Below are positions 25,870 through 34,382 of a stretch of DNA of 64,000 nucleotides, piece by piece (position 1 is the first letter of the stretch; every line of letters starts with the position of its first letter). The DNA lies in the NCBI RefSeq assembly GCF_001613365.1, contig NZ_BDCF01000008.1, forward strand, positions 186,001 through 250,000, in the 5' to 3' direction. A model generated the notes under the pieces. It did no database searches. It saw only the letters and a list, made by a program, of their open reading frames with translations, and was not told where the DNA came from. A program made the position numbers and the translations under genes. The DNA is from Nocardia xishanensis NBRC 101358 (GTDB lineage: Bacteria > Actinomycetota > Actinomycetes > Mycobacteriales > Mycobacteriaceae).

Positions 25870-26313
25870 ATGCTGTCGTTGCAGGAGATTTCGGATCGGC
25901 TCGAGATCGAGGATCTGATGGTCCGGTATTCGCACGCGGTCGACTCCCGGCAGTGGGATCTGCTCGACGAGATCTTCACCGCCGACGCGCATATCGACTA
26001 CACCGCGATGGGCGGACCCGCGGGCGATCTGGCCTCGACCAAGGAGTTCCTGGCCGGTGTCATGCCGAATTTCCCCGCCTTCCAGCATCTGGTGAGCAAT
26101 TCCTCCATCACGGTGGACGGCGACACCGCGACCGCGCGCACCATGTGCCACAACCCGATGCTCGTCGCGGGCGAGAACGGCGCGCAGAGCCTGATGCTGT
26201 GCGGGCTCTGGTACCACGACACCTTCGCGCGCGTCGAGGGACAGTGGCGCATTCGGCAGCGTGTCGAAGAGAAGAGCTACATGTTCCTGGCGGGTCAGGC
26301 GAGCGGGCTCTGA
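25870..26313 (+). CDS. SnoaL/NTF2-like protein
   Basis: A 147 aa single-domain protein of the NTF2-like/SnoaL fold: LSLQEISDRLEIEDLMVRYS with the DSRQWDLLDEIFTADAHIDY segment, then FQHLVSNSSITVDGDTATAR and a terminal WRIRQRVEEKSYMF. Members act as ring-hydroxylating-dioxygenase beta-like subunits, ketosteroid-isomerase-like enzymes or dehydratases. A steroid-related role is conceivable next to cholesterol oxidase but not shown. The ATG follows GGAGGCACCC. Confidence 0.85.
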   Translation: MLSLQEISDRLEIEDLMVRYSHAVDSRQWDLLDEIFTADAHIDYTAMGGPAGDLASTKEFLAGVMPNFPAFQHLVSNSSITVDGDTATARTMCHNPMLVAGENGAQSLMLCGLWYHDTFARVEGQWRIRQRVEEKSYMFLAGQASGL

Positions 26314-26315
26314 CC

Positions 26316-27080
26316 TCAGCGCGGCGACCCGGGCGCGGTCGCGGCGATGATGCGGGCGACCAGGTCGTCGAGCCGCCGCTGATGCGAGCCCGCCCAGTAG
26401 ACGCGGCCGCAGTCGACGCACCGGCGGAAGACGTCGTAGTAGCGGCGAGTCAGCGGCGGGATCCGATCGACGACGTCGTCCTTGGCCACGTCGGTGACGA
26501 CGCCGCCGCAGCGCAGGCAGCGACTGAACGGCGCAAGCCGATCGGTCAGGTCGAGACGGCGGATCACCTCGATGATCTGCGCGAACGGACGATCCGCGTG
26601 CACGAACACGCCGTGCGTGACGTTGCGGCGTTCGAGCAGTCCGCGGTCGCGGGTCAGCAGGATGCGGTGCTCGGCGGCCGCGATCTCGGCCAGCACGGCG
26701 TCCTCGGCGTCCCATTCGCAGCGCACGTCCATGCCGAGCAGTCGCAGGATCCGCGCGAGCCCGCCCAGATTGACGTCGACGACGAACCGCGGATCACGCA
26801 GCGGACGGGCACGCACCCGGGTCAGCGGCCCGACGTCCAGCGTTTCGAACATCGGGTACGCGGCGAGCCGGTCGCCCGGGCTCGGATGGTGGCCGAAGTC
26901 GACCGACGCGCCGTTCACCAGCAACAGATCGACCTCGGTGTGCGGGACGCCCGCGGCCTCCACGATGTCCTTCACGGTCTGATGCGGACGCACCGGCCGC
27001 CGCTGCGCCGTGAACCGGACGTCCGGGGGCAGGAAATCGTTCAGCTCGGCGTACACGCGCAGTTCGACACCGGCGGTCAT
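26316..27080 (-). CDS. Mut7-C RNase domain protein with ubiquitin-like N-terminus
   Basis: A 254 aa protein. Residues 1-85 form the Mut7-C ubiquitin-like domain (ELRVYAELNDFLPP, HQTVKDIVEAAGVPHTEVDL, GDRLAAYPMFE). Residues 95-235 form the PIN-fold Mut7-C RNase domain with FVVDVNLGGLARILRLLGMD, the LLTRDRGLL acidic motif, and a zinc ribbon CLRCGG plus CVDCGRVYW. The family is predicted to be an RNase with DNA/RNA metabolism roles. The gene is convergent with the SnoaL gene and divergent from the CapA-like gene. Confidence 0.88.
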   Translation of the reverse strand: MTAGVELRVYAELNDFLPPDVRFTAQRRPVRPHQTVKDIVEAAGVPHTEVDLLLVNGASVDFGHHPSPGDRLAAYPMFETLDVGPLTRVRARPLRDPRFVVDVNLGGLARILRLLGMDVRCEWDAEDAVLAEIAAAEHRILLTRDRGLLERRNVTHGVFVHADRPFAQIIEVIRRLDLTDRLAPFSRCLRCGGVVTDVAKDDVVDRIPPLTRRYYDVFRRCVDCGRVYWAGSHQRRLDDLVARIIAATAPGSPR

Positions 27081-27138
27081 ACGACCATTGTCGTCCGGGG
27101 CAGAGGCGCGCGGCCGATCGGTGATCGAGAATGGGAGT

Positions 27139-28236
27139 ATGCCGACGGTGGCGCTCGGCGGCGACGTCATGCTGGGCCGCGGGGTGGACCAGATCCTGCC
27201 GCATCCCGGCGATCCGGCGCTGCGCGAACGATTCGTCGAGGACGCGCGCACCTACGTCCAGCTGGCGGAGAATACCAACGGCGCGTTCACCCGCCCCGTG
27301 GACTTCCGCGCGCCGTGGGGTGATGCCCTGCCGTTTCTCGCGCGAGCCGACGTGCGCTCGATCAATCTGGAAACCGCGATCACGGCGGGCGGGACGTTCG
27401 CTCCCGCGAAGGGCATCCACTATCGGATGAACCCGCGCAACGTGCCGGTGCTGACCGCCATCGCGCCGGTCGTCTGCTCGCTGGCCAACAATCACGTGCT
27501 GGATTTCGGCGTGGCCGGACTGACCGACACGCTCGACACGCTCGATGCGGCGGGCGTCCAGCACGCCGGAGCGGGCGTGGATCTCGAGGGCGCCCGATCC
27601 CCCGTGACAGCGGACCTCGGCGACGGGCGACGGGCGGTGATCGTGTCGGTCGCCGCGGGATCGAGTGGGGTTCCGCAATATTGGGCGGCGCAGCGCGATC
27701 GGCCGGGACTGTGGCGAATCGGTGACGAACCGAGCCTCGCCGCGGCCGACGAGGTGGCGGAGCTGGTGGCGGCGTGCACCCGCGCGCAGGATGTGGCGAT
27801 CGTCTCGATCCATTGGGGACCCAATTGGGGTTACCGGGTGACATCGAGCGAACGACGCTTCGCGCACCGGTTGATCGACGCGGGAGTCGATGTGGTGCAA
27901 GGGCATTCGGCACACCACCCGCGGCCGGTCGAGTTCTATCGTGGCAAACCGATTCTGTACGGGTGCGGCGATGTCGTCGACGACTACGAGGGCATCGGCG
28001 GCTACGAACGATATCGCACCGAACTTCGGCTGCTGTTCCTGGTCACGGTGGATTCGGAGGTCGAGGTGCGCATGATTCCGCTGCGGACGCGGCGCATGCG
28101 CCTGGAAATGGCCGGACGCGACGAAACCCGTTGGCTGTGCGAGACGATGGCCGCTATCAGCCGCGGATTCGATACCAAGGTCGCGGCGCGCCGTGACGAG
28201 CTGCCGGTGGTGTATCGATTCGCTCATCGCCGATAG
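27139..28236 (+). CDS. CapA/PGA_cap-family metallophosphatase-like protein
   Basis: A 365 aa protein of the capsule synthesis CapA family, a calcineurin-like fold. Conserved features are LGGDVMLGRGVDQ near the N-terminus, SINLETAIT, SLANNHVLDFG, IVSIHWGPNWGY and QGHSAHHPRPVEFY with RGKPILYGCGDVVDDY. No signal peptide or membrane helix is seen, so it is cytosolic. CapA in Bacillus exports poly-gamma-glutamate, but many actinobacterial members are of unknown function. The gene ends inside a strong hairpin. Confidence 0.88.
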   Translation: MPTVALGGDVMLGRGVDQILPHPGDPALRERFVEDARTYVQLAENTNGAFTRPVDFRAPWGDALPFLARADVRSINLETAITAGGTFAPAKGIHYRMNPRNVPVLTAIAPVVCSLANNHVLDFGVAGLTDTLDTLDAAGVQHAGAGVDLEGARSPVTADLGDGRRAVIVSVAAGSSGVPQYWAAQRDRPGLWRIGDEPSLAAADEVAELVAACTRAQDVAIVSIHWGPNWGYRVTSSERRFAHRLIDAGVDVVQGHSAHHPRPVEFYRGKPILYGCGDVVDDYEGIGGYERYRTELRLLFLVTVDSEVEVRMIPLRTRRMRLEMAGRDETRWLCETMAAISRGFDTKVAARRDELPVVYRFAHRR

Positions 28237-28283
28237 CCGGTCCCCGTATCGACGTGATGCGTTCGGGGACAACGGCTATCGGC
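28229..28283. terminator. Bidirectional terminator between convergent genes
   Basis: GCCGATAGCCG plus TCCCCG (28229-28246) pairs with CGGGGA plus CGGCTATCGGC (28264-28283), with a small internal mismatch and a 17 nt loop. The stop codons of both convergent genes lie within the stem arms. There is no T-run, but the position between two gene ends fits a shared terminator. Confidence 0.6.
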
Positions 28284-31179
28284 CCGGAATGCCGAGTTCG
28301 TTGAGTTGCTGCTGGAGACGGTTGAGCGCCTCGCGCATCGCGTCGATCTGCGCGTTGAGTTCGGCGATCTTGGCCTGATCCACCGGTGGCGGGCCCTGCG
28401 GTGGCGGCGGCGCCGGTCCGGGAGACGGATGCTGACCCGGTGGCAGCGGCGCTCCCGGCCCGCCGCCGGGAGCGGTGGCGAGCCTGCCCGTCGCGGGGCC
28501 GAACACCTGGTCGAGCGCCTCGGCGATGGTCGGCGCGTACCCGACGAGCACGCCGCCGGTGCCTGGTTCGCGATAACTGACCAGCACCCGCGCCAGCTGC
28601 GGGAACGTCGATCCGTCCGGCGTCGTCGAGATCCGTTCGGTGAACAGCGGTTCGACGTACAGCACGCCGCCGTCCGCGATCGGCAGCGTCAGCAGGTTGC
28701 CGTACTGGATCCGGTTCGATCGCTCCAGCAACGTTCTCTCGGACGCCACCCTGGTGTCGGAGATCATCGAGTTCTGGATCTGCTGCGGGCCCTGGGTGAT
28801 GCTGTCGGTCGGCAGCTGCAAGACGGTGATCTTGCCGTAGTTCTGCGGATCGGAATCGGCGAAGACGTAGGCGGACAGGAACTCCCTGTTGAAGCCGACC
28901 ATCGCGGTGGCGAGCCGGAACGTCGGCTTGGCGCTGTCGGCGTCACCGGCGAGGACGTAGAACGGGGGCTGGTGCGGATTCGCCTCGACGGTCGGGTCGC
29001 TCGGCACCGACCAGAAAGCGTTGGTGGTGAAGAACTCTCGCGGCTCATCCACGTGGTACTTGGCCAGCATCTCGCGCTGGATCTCGAATTGGTTCTCCGG
29101 ATAACGGAAGTGGGCCCGCAGTTCCGGGCTGATCGACGACTCGGGTTCGACCGTGCCGGGAAACACCTTCATCCACGCGGCGAGCACCGGGTCGTGCTGA
29201 TCGACCTGGTAGAGGGTGACGGTGCCGTCGTAGGCGTCGACGGCGGCCTTGATCGAGTTGCGCAAATAGGAGATGTCCCGGTGCGATCCACGACCGGCCT
29301 GCTCGCCCGGTTCGAGGGCCTCGAGGGTGGTGTGCTTGGCATAGGGGTATCCGTCGATCGTCGTGTACGCGTCCACGATCCAGACGATCCGGCCGTTCAC
29401 GACCGCGGGATAGGGGTTGTGGTCGGTCGTCAGCCACGGCGCCACCAGTTCGACGCGATGACGCGGATCCCGATTGAAGATGATCTTCGATCCTGACCCG
29501 ATCGCCTTGGAGAAGATGATGTTTCGCTCGCTGTAGCTGATCGCGAAGGCCAAGCGGTTGAACCAGTTCCCGATCGGCACCCCGCCCGCGCCGGTATAGG
29601 CGTACTTGGTCGTATCGGTGTCGTACTCACGGGGTTCGGTGCCGCCGCCGACGATGGCGTAGTCCGGATCGGCCTCGGCGATCACTTCACCGAAATAGAT
29701 GCGCGGCTGATCCACCGGAATCACCTGATGCCCGGCGGATTGCGAGGCGATGTCGCTCACGGAGTAGATCGGATATCCGCTGTTGCTGCTCGCGGCGTCG
29801 CCCGCCGCCTCGCGGACCGCGGCGTTGACGCGATTGGCGGGCGCAGCGACGAACCCGTTGCCGTGGGTGAACACGGTGTGCCGATTGACCCAGTGCCGCT
29901 GGTTGCCGCTCAGCGCGCTCGGCGTCAGCTCGCGGGCGGCCACCACGTAATCGCGCAACTGCCCCTCGATGGGATACCGATCCAGGTCGAGATGCGGGGG
30001 GAAGCTGTAGAAGTTCTTCAGCTGTTGCTGCTGGGTGAAGGTGCGCGAGAGCACGTTCGGATCGAGCAGGCGGGCATCGGCGATCGTGGTGACATCGGCG
30101 GGCACTTCCGGAGGCGGTTTGGTGCCGATTCCGGGATAGTCCTGGTATCGGACGTGATCACTGCCGATTCCGTACGCCTGCCTGGTGGCCGTGATGTTGC
30201 GCTCTATATAGACGCGCTCCATATCGGCGGCGTTCGGACGCACCGAGAATTGCTCCACCACGAGGGGCCAGACGGCGCCGACCAGAATCGAGGACAACAG
30301 CAGCAGCGCCGCGGCCATCGCCGGGATGCGCAGATCGCGGACCACGACGGCGGCGAAGAACGCGGCGGCGCAGATGACGGCGATCGCGAAGAGAATGAGC
30401 CGGGCGGGGAGCACCGCGTTGATGTCGGTGTAGCCGGGGCCCGCGAAGGTGGGTTCCTTGCTGCGGGTCGAGAGCAGCGAGTAGCGGTCGAGCCAGTACG
30501 CGGCCGCCTTCAACAGGACGAATGTGCCTGCGAGCACCGCCAGTTGGACGCGAGCCTGATGGGCCAGCCCCGGCGAGCTGCCCGCCAGCCGCAGCCCCCC
30601 GAACAGGTAGTGCGTGGCGAGGCAGGCCAGGAACGCGAGGATGACGGCGACGAACAGCCAGTTCACCAGCAGCCGGTAGAAGGGCAGGTCGAAGACGTAA
30701 AAGCCGACGTCGTGGCCGAATTGGGGATCCGAGATGCCGAAGGACCCGCCGTGCAGGAACAGCTGCACGGTCACCCAGCCGGATTGTCCGATGAGACCGC
30801 ACAGCACGCCCAGCGCGGCGGCGATGCCGACGCCGAACAGCCGTGGCCGCCGGAACACCATGTCGCGGTAGGGACGGAGGACGTCTTCCTCCTCGGAGAT
30901 CGGCACCACGAGGGGTCGGGACCGGAACGCGAGCCACATGGCCACGAAGAGGGCCCCGCCGATGAGCAGACCGACGACGACGAACAGCGACAACCGGGTC
31001 AGCAGCACGGTGAGCCAGACGCCGCGGAATCCGACTTCGCCGAACCACAGCCAGTTGACGTAGACGCCGACCAATCGAGGGAGTATCAGCAACGTCGCGA
31101 CGAACAGCGCGGCGATGATCAGCAGTACCCGAATCCCATGCGGCAACCGCCGCATACCGAGGCCGTCGCGTGCGCTCAT
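28276..31179 (-). CDS. UPF0182 family large membrane protein
   Basis: A 967 aa protein. Seven hydrophobic segments occupy the first 330 residues (for example VLLIIAALFVATLLILPRL). A large extracytoplasmic domain follows with the family stretches VNRHTVFTHGNGFVAAPAN, YFGEVIAEADPDYAIVG and NPYPAVVNGRIVWIVDAYTT. The end is Pro-rich (GPAPPPPQGPPP) followed by a short coiled coil, AELNAQIDAMREALNRLQQQ. UPF0182 proteins are conserved in mycobacteria and relatives without known function. ATG 31179 has a GGGAG site; a longer frame upstream is not supported. Confidence 0.95.
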   Translation of the reverse strand: MSARDGLGMRRLPHGIRVLLIIAALFVATLLILPRLVGVYVNWLWFGEVGFRGVWLTVLLTRLSLFVVVGLLIGGALFVAMWLAFRSRPLVVPISEEEDVLRPYRDMVFRRPRLFGVGIAAALGVLCGLIGQSGWVTVQLFLHGGSFGISDPQFGHDVGFYVFDLPFYRLLVNWLFVAVILAFLACLATHYLFGGLRLAGSSPGLAHQARVQLAVLAGTFVLLKAAAYWLDRYSLLSTRSKEPTFAGPGYTDINAVLPARLILFAIAVICAAAFFAAVVVRDLRIPAMAAALLLLSSILVGAVWPLVVEQFSVRPNAADMERVYIERNITATRQAYGIGSDHVRYQDYPGIGTKPPPEVPADVTTIADARLLDPNVLSRTFTQQQQLKNFYSFPPHLDLDRYPIEGQLRDYVVAARELTPSALSGNQRHWVNRHTVFTHGNGFVAAPANRVNAAVREAAGDAASSNSGYPIYSVSDIASQSAGHQVIPVDQPRIYFGEVIAEADPDYAIVGGGTEPREYDTDTTKYAYTGAGGVPIGNWFNRLAFAISYSERNIIFSKAIGSGSKIIFNRDPRHRVELVAPWLTTDHNPYPAVVNGRIVWIVDAYTTIDGYPYAKHTTLEALEPGEQAGRGSHRDISYLRNSIKAAVDAYDGTVTLYQVDQHDPVLAAWMKVFPGTVEPESSISPELRAHFRYPENQFEIQREMLAKYHVDEPREFFTTNAFWSVPSDPTVEANPHQPPFYVLAGDADSAKPTFRLATAMVGFNREFLSAYVFADSDPQNYGKITVLQLPTDSITQGPQQIQNSMISDTRVASERTLLERSNRIQYGNLLTLPIADGGVLYVEPLFTERISTTPDGSTFPQLARVLVSYREPGTGGVLVGYAPTIAEALDQVFGPATGRLATAPGGGPGAPLPPGQHPSPGPAPPPPQGPPPVDQAKIAELNAQIDAMREALNRLQQQLNELGIPGR

Positions 31180-31317
31180 CTCCCACTCTCCCGTGGTTGC
31201 GCAGGCCGAAGGGCGCCCGGCCGACGCGTGACCGACTGGTCCGATTCTACCGGGGCCGACGTGCGAAATAGCAGGAGCTCCAGACATAGTCTGAGGTCAG
31301 CGCGGTAACCTACCCAC

Positions 31318-32478
31318 ATGGACGTGGACTCGTCTACGGTCGGAGTCGAGGAGGAATTCCTCCTCGCGGATCCGCGTACCGGGGCGCCAACCGCCAAGAA
31401 CGACGCGGTCGCCCGAACCGCCGAGGACCTCGGGCTCGATCTCCAGCTGGAGCTGACGCGCTGTCAGATCGAGACGAACACCGGCGTCCACACCCGCACC
31501 GGCGATCTCGCCCAGCAGCTTCGCGAGCTGCGCCGCGGCGTCTCCTGCTGCGCCGAGATGAACGACGCGCGCCTGCTCGCCGTGGCGATCCCGCCGACGG
31601 TCCCGCTCCACTACCCCGTCACCGACACCCCGCGCTACCGGCGCATCGCCGAGGGTTTCGGGATGCTCGCCCATGAGCAGGGCCTGTGCGGCTGCCACGT
31701 GCACGTGGCCGTGCCCGATCGCGAGACCGCGGTGCAGGTGAGCAACTACCTGCGGCCGTGGCTGCCGCTGTTTCTCGCGCTCACCGCGAATTCGGCGATC
31801 TATCGCGGCGCCGATACCGGGTACAAGAGCTGGCGCAACATCCTGTGGCGGCGCTGGCCGAGCGCGGGACCGCCGCCGTACTTCCATTGCGCGGACGACT
31901 ACGACGACCTGGTCTCGATGATGCTGTCCAGCGGCATCATGCTCGACGAGAAGATGGTCTATTGGGACGTGCGCCGGTCGATCACCTATCCGACCGTGGA
32001 AGTCCGGGTCAGCGATGTGCCCGCGACGGTGGCCGAGACGACTCTGCTCGCCACCCTGGTGCGCGCGACGGTGATCATGGCGCGCGAGTCCCTCGACCAG
32101 GGCAGAACGGCCCCACCCGTCGCCGCGGAGATGCTGCGGGCGGCCTATTGGAAGGCGGCGCGAAGCGGCATCGACGGCGACGCGGTCGCGCCGATGGACG
32201 GGCGTGTGCTGCCCGCCCGTGAGCTGCTGGCCGAACTGGTGGAACACGTCGAGCCCGCCCTGAAGGAACTCGGTGATCGCGAGTTCGTCACCGACACCAT
32301 CGCCGCGGTGCTCGAGCGCGGCAACGGCGCGACGCGTCAGCTGCGCGCCTTCGGCGCAGGCGGTGACGTCGCCGCGGTGATCGCCGAACTGTCCGAGGCG
32401 ACCCTGGAGGGCTGTGCGCTGCCGGAGGAGCCGCCGCTCGGTTTCGGCGAGGCGGGCGCGGGTAGTCCGCTCAGGTAA
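31318..32478 (+). CDS. Carboxylate-amine ligase, GCS2/YbdK family
   Basis: A 386 aa ATP-grasp-like glutamate-cysteine ligase type 2 family protein. It begins TVGVEEEFLLADP, the typical GCS2 metal-binding start. CQIETNTGVHT, GCHVHVAVPDRE and RRSITYPTVEVRVSDVPATV follow. In E. coli YbdK shows weak glutamate-cysteine ligase activity. Actinomycetes make mycothiol rather than glutathione, so the physiological substrate is uncertain. The gene is divergent from UPF0182 and followed 29 bp later by udgX, suggesting co-transcription. Confidence 0.92.
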   Translation: MDVDSSTVGVEEEFLLADPRTGAPTAKNDAVARTAEDLGLDLQLELTRCQIETNTGVHTRTGDLAQQLRELRRGVSCCAEMNDARLLAVAIPPTVPLHYPVTDTPRYRRIAEGFGMLAHEQGLCGCHVHVAVPDRETAVQVSNYLRPWLPLFLALTANSAIYRGADTGYKSWRNILWRRWPSAGPPPYFHCADDYDDLVSMMLSSGIMLDEKMVYWDVRRSITYPTVEVRVSDVPATVAETTLLATLVRATVIMARESLDQGRTAPPVAAEMLRAAYWKAARSGIDGDAVAPMDGRVLPARELLAELVEHVEPALKELGDREFVTDTIAAVLERGNGATRQLRAFGAGGDVAAVIAELSEATLEGCALPEEPPLGFGEAGAGSPLR

Positions 32479-32507
32479 GTGCCGATCGTCGGCGGAGGGA
32501 GCCGCTG

Positions 32508-33134
32508 ATGGCTGCCGGAAAAGCGCCGGGCGCCGAGGAATTCGTCCCCGAGGGCGCGGACCTGGACACACTGCGTGCGGCCTCGTGTGGCTGCCACGGC
32601 TGTCTGCTGTATCGCGACGCGACCCAAACCGTTTTCGGTGAAGGTCCCGCGGACGCGTCCGTCTTCGTGGTGGGTGAACAACCAGGCGATCGGGAGGACA
32701 TCGAAGGACACCCCTTCGTCGGCCCGGCGGGACGGTTGCTGGACAAGGCGCTGGACGAGGTCGGCATCGCTCGCGACACCGTCTACCTGACCAACGCGGT
32801 CAAGCATTTCAAGTTCGAGGAACGCGGCAAGCGGCGAATCCACAAGACGCCGGGGCGCACCGAGGTGGTCGCCTGCACGCCGTGGCTGACCGCCGAGCTG
32901 GACGCGGTGCGGCCCGAGCTCGTGGTCTGCCTCGGCGCGGTCGCGGCCAAGGCGGTGCTCGGTCCTTCGTTCAAGGTGAGCGAGGAACGCGGCCGGGTGG
33001 TGTTCGCCGACGACTATCGAGTCGTCGCCACGGTGCATCCCTCGTCGGTGTTGCGTGCGCCCGACCGCACGACGGCCTACAAGGGTTTCGTCGAGGATCT
33101 GCGGACGGTGCGCGCCGCGATCGACGCGGGCTGA
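32508..33134 (+). CDS. UdgX-type uracil-DNA glycosylase/crosslinker
   Basis: A 208 aa family-4-like uracil-DNA glycosylase. It has motif A GEQPGDREDIEGHPFVGPAG (residues 56-75), motif B HPSSVLR near the C-terminus and Cys29, Cys32, Cys123 and Cys139 placed for the iron-sulfur cluster. The insertion KRRIH at 108-112 is the hallmark of UdgX, in which this His forms a covalent bond with the abasic sugar after uracil excision. The protein thus should bind uracil-DNA irreversibly. Distinguished from ordinary UDG4 by the KRRIH loop. Confidence 0.93.
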   Translation: MAAGKAPGAEEFVPEGADLDTLRAASCGCHGCLLYRDATQTVFGEGPADASVFVVGEQPGDREDIEGHPFVGPAGRLLDKALDEVGIARDTVYLTNAVKHFKFEERGKRRIHKTPGRTEVVACTPWLTAELDAVRPELVVCLGAVAAKAVLGPSFKVSEERGRVVFADDYRVVATVHPSSVLRAPDRTTAYKGFVEDLRTVRAAIDAG

Positions 33135-33176
33135 GCGCGGGTCGTCCGCACCCAGCCCGCCGCTCGAACCGCCGCG

Positions 33177-33410
33177 TCAGGCGTGGTCGACGAGTTCCTT
33201 GATGCCCGCGACACGCGCGCAGTGAGCGCAGCAGAAGATCCGATCGCCGGCCTGCACGCCGTGGCCGAGAATCCGGCACGAGCAGTGCTCGCAGGTGGGC
33301 GCCAGCGCGGTGACCGCGCATTCGAAGCTGTCGAACGTCGCCGACGAGCCGTTCCTGGTGACCGTGAACGTCTGGTCGTAGTCGTTGCCGCAGGTGTCGC
33401 ATACCGGCAT
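33177..33410 (-). CDS. Small Cys-rich metallothionein-like / zinc-binding protein
   Basis: A 77 aa protein with eight Cys: CDTC near the N-terminus, FECAV in the middle, then CEHCSCR and CCAHC. The C-terminal pattern APTCEHCSCRILGHG followed by DRIFCCAHCA resembles prokaryotic metallothioneins (SmtA-type), while the N-terminal CxxC with FECA resembles a zinc ribbon. It may store or sense metal. ATG 33410 is preferred because AGGAGG lies 8 nt upstream; a GTG three codons earlier is too close to that site. A SigF-type promoter precedes the gene. Confidence 0.75.
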   Translation of the reverse strand: MPVCDTCGNDYDQTFTVTRNGSSATFDSFECAVTALAPTCEHCSCRILGHGVQAGDRIFCCAHCARVAGIKELVDHA

Positions 33411-33457
33411 CGAGCTCACCTCCTGGTTGTCGTGGTAGGGCGTGATCTGCTGGCGCG

Positions 33458-33482
33458 GTACCCGACGTCCGCCCGGCGAAAC
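33458..33482 (-). promoter_or_regulatory. SigF-type promoter of the metallothionein-like gene
   Basis: On the minus strand GTTT (33482-33479), a 15 nt spacer, then GGGTAC (33463-33458). This matches the SigF/SigB consensus GTTT, 14-17 nt, GGGTAT. The expected transcription start is about 40 nt before ATG 33410, leaving room for the AGGAGG site. Confidence 0.65.
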
Positions 33483-33505
33483 CGGGAACCTGGTAGGAAG
33501 GGCAG

Positions 33506-33898
33506 GTGAGCCCAGACGATTCCGATGCGGACAAAGTGATCGAACTGGCGAGCAAGGTCTTCGACTTGGCGCGCAACGGCGACGCCGACGCGCTGGCCGC
33601 TTACGTCGACGCCGGAGTACCCGCCGACCTCACCAACGACCACGGCGACAGTCTCGTCATGCTCGCCAGCTACCACGGCCACCGCGACGTGGTCGCGATG
33701 CTGCTCGTACGCGGCGCCGACCCCGATCGCGCCAACGACAAGGGCCAGACGCCGCTGGCGGGCGCGGTGTTCAAAGGCGAGGACGAGATCGTCCGCCTGC
33801 TGGTCGCGGCGGGCGCCGATCCGGACGCGGGCACCCCGTCGGCCAGGGACGCGGCGACCATGTTCGGTAAGACCGCCCTGCTCGACGCGCTCGACTGA
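33506..33898 (+). CDS. Ankyrin-repeat protein
   Basis: A 130 aa protein made almost entirely of ankyrin repeats: ALAAYVDAGVPADLTNDHGDS, LVMLASYHGHRDVVAMLLVR with GADPDRANDKGQTPLAGAVF, then KGEDEIVRLLVAAGADPDAG. Such proteins act in protein-protein contacts; no target can be named. The start is GTG 33506 behind a GGAAGGGCAG site. Divergent from the metallothionein-like gene. Confidence 0.9.
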   Translation: MSPDDSDADKVIELASKVFDLARNGDADALAAYVDAGVPADLTNDHGDSLVMLASYHGHRDVVAMLLVRGADPDRANDKGQTPLAGAVFKGEDEIVRLLVAAGADPDAGTPSARDAATMFGKTALLDALD

Positions 33899-33962
33899 AC
33901 CGGGCGGAATTTCCACGGCCGACCTGAGGTTGGTCGTGGAGCAACCGCGACCGAGGAACGAG

Positions 33963-34376
33963 ATGAGCGACTTCAACGCACAGGTGATCGAGGAATTCCG
34001 CGCCAACGGCGGCCGCGTCGGCGGCATGTTCGAGGGCAGGACCAACATGGTCGTGATCACCACCACCGGAGCCAAGTCGGGACGGCAGGTCACCAATCCC
34101 CTGGTGTATCTGCCCGACGGCGACCGGATGGTGCTCATCGCGTCCAACGGTGGCGCCGATCGCCACCCCGCCTGGTATCACAATCTACGGGCGACGCCCG
34201 AGCTCACCGTCGAGGTCGGGACCGAAAAGTTCCGCGCCACAGCAGAGTTCGTAACCGGACCCGAGCGCGACGAACTGTACGACCGGATGGTGGAGCTCAT
34301 GCCCGCCTTCGGCGAGTACCGCGCAAAGACCACCCGCGTGATCCCGGTGGTCGCCGTCCGGCGCGACGCGGCCTGA
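33963..34376 (+). CDS. Deazaflavin (F420)-dependent nitroreductase family protein (Ddn-like)
   Basis: A 137 aa protein of the FDOR-B/Ddn family that uses F420H2 or binds related cofactors. It shows FNAQVIEEFRANGGRVGG, the TTTGAKSGRQVTNPLVYLPD stretch and SNGGADRHPAWYHNLRATPE, all typical of the split beta-barrel fold. Members reduce nitroimidazoles or quinones in mycobacteria. ATG 33963 is preceded by GAGGAACGAG. The gene is convergent with the CoA-disulfide-reductase-like gene. Confidence 0.92.
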   Translation: MSDFNAQVIEEFRANGGRVGGMFEGRTNMVVITTTGAKSGRQVTNPLVYLPDGDRMVLIASNGGADRHPAWYHNLRATPELTVEVGTEKFRATAEFVTGPERDELYDRMVELMPAFGEYRAKTTRVIPVVAVRRDAA

Positions 34377-34382
34377 CTCGGC

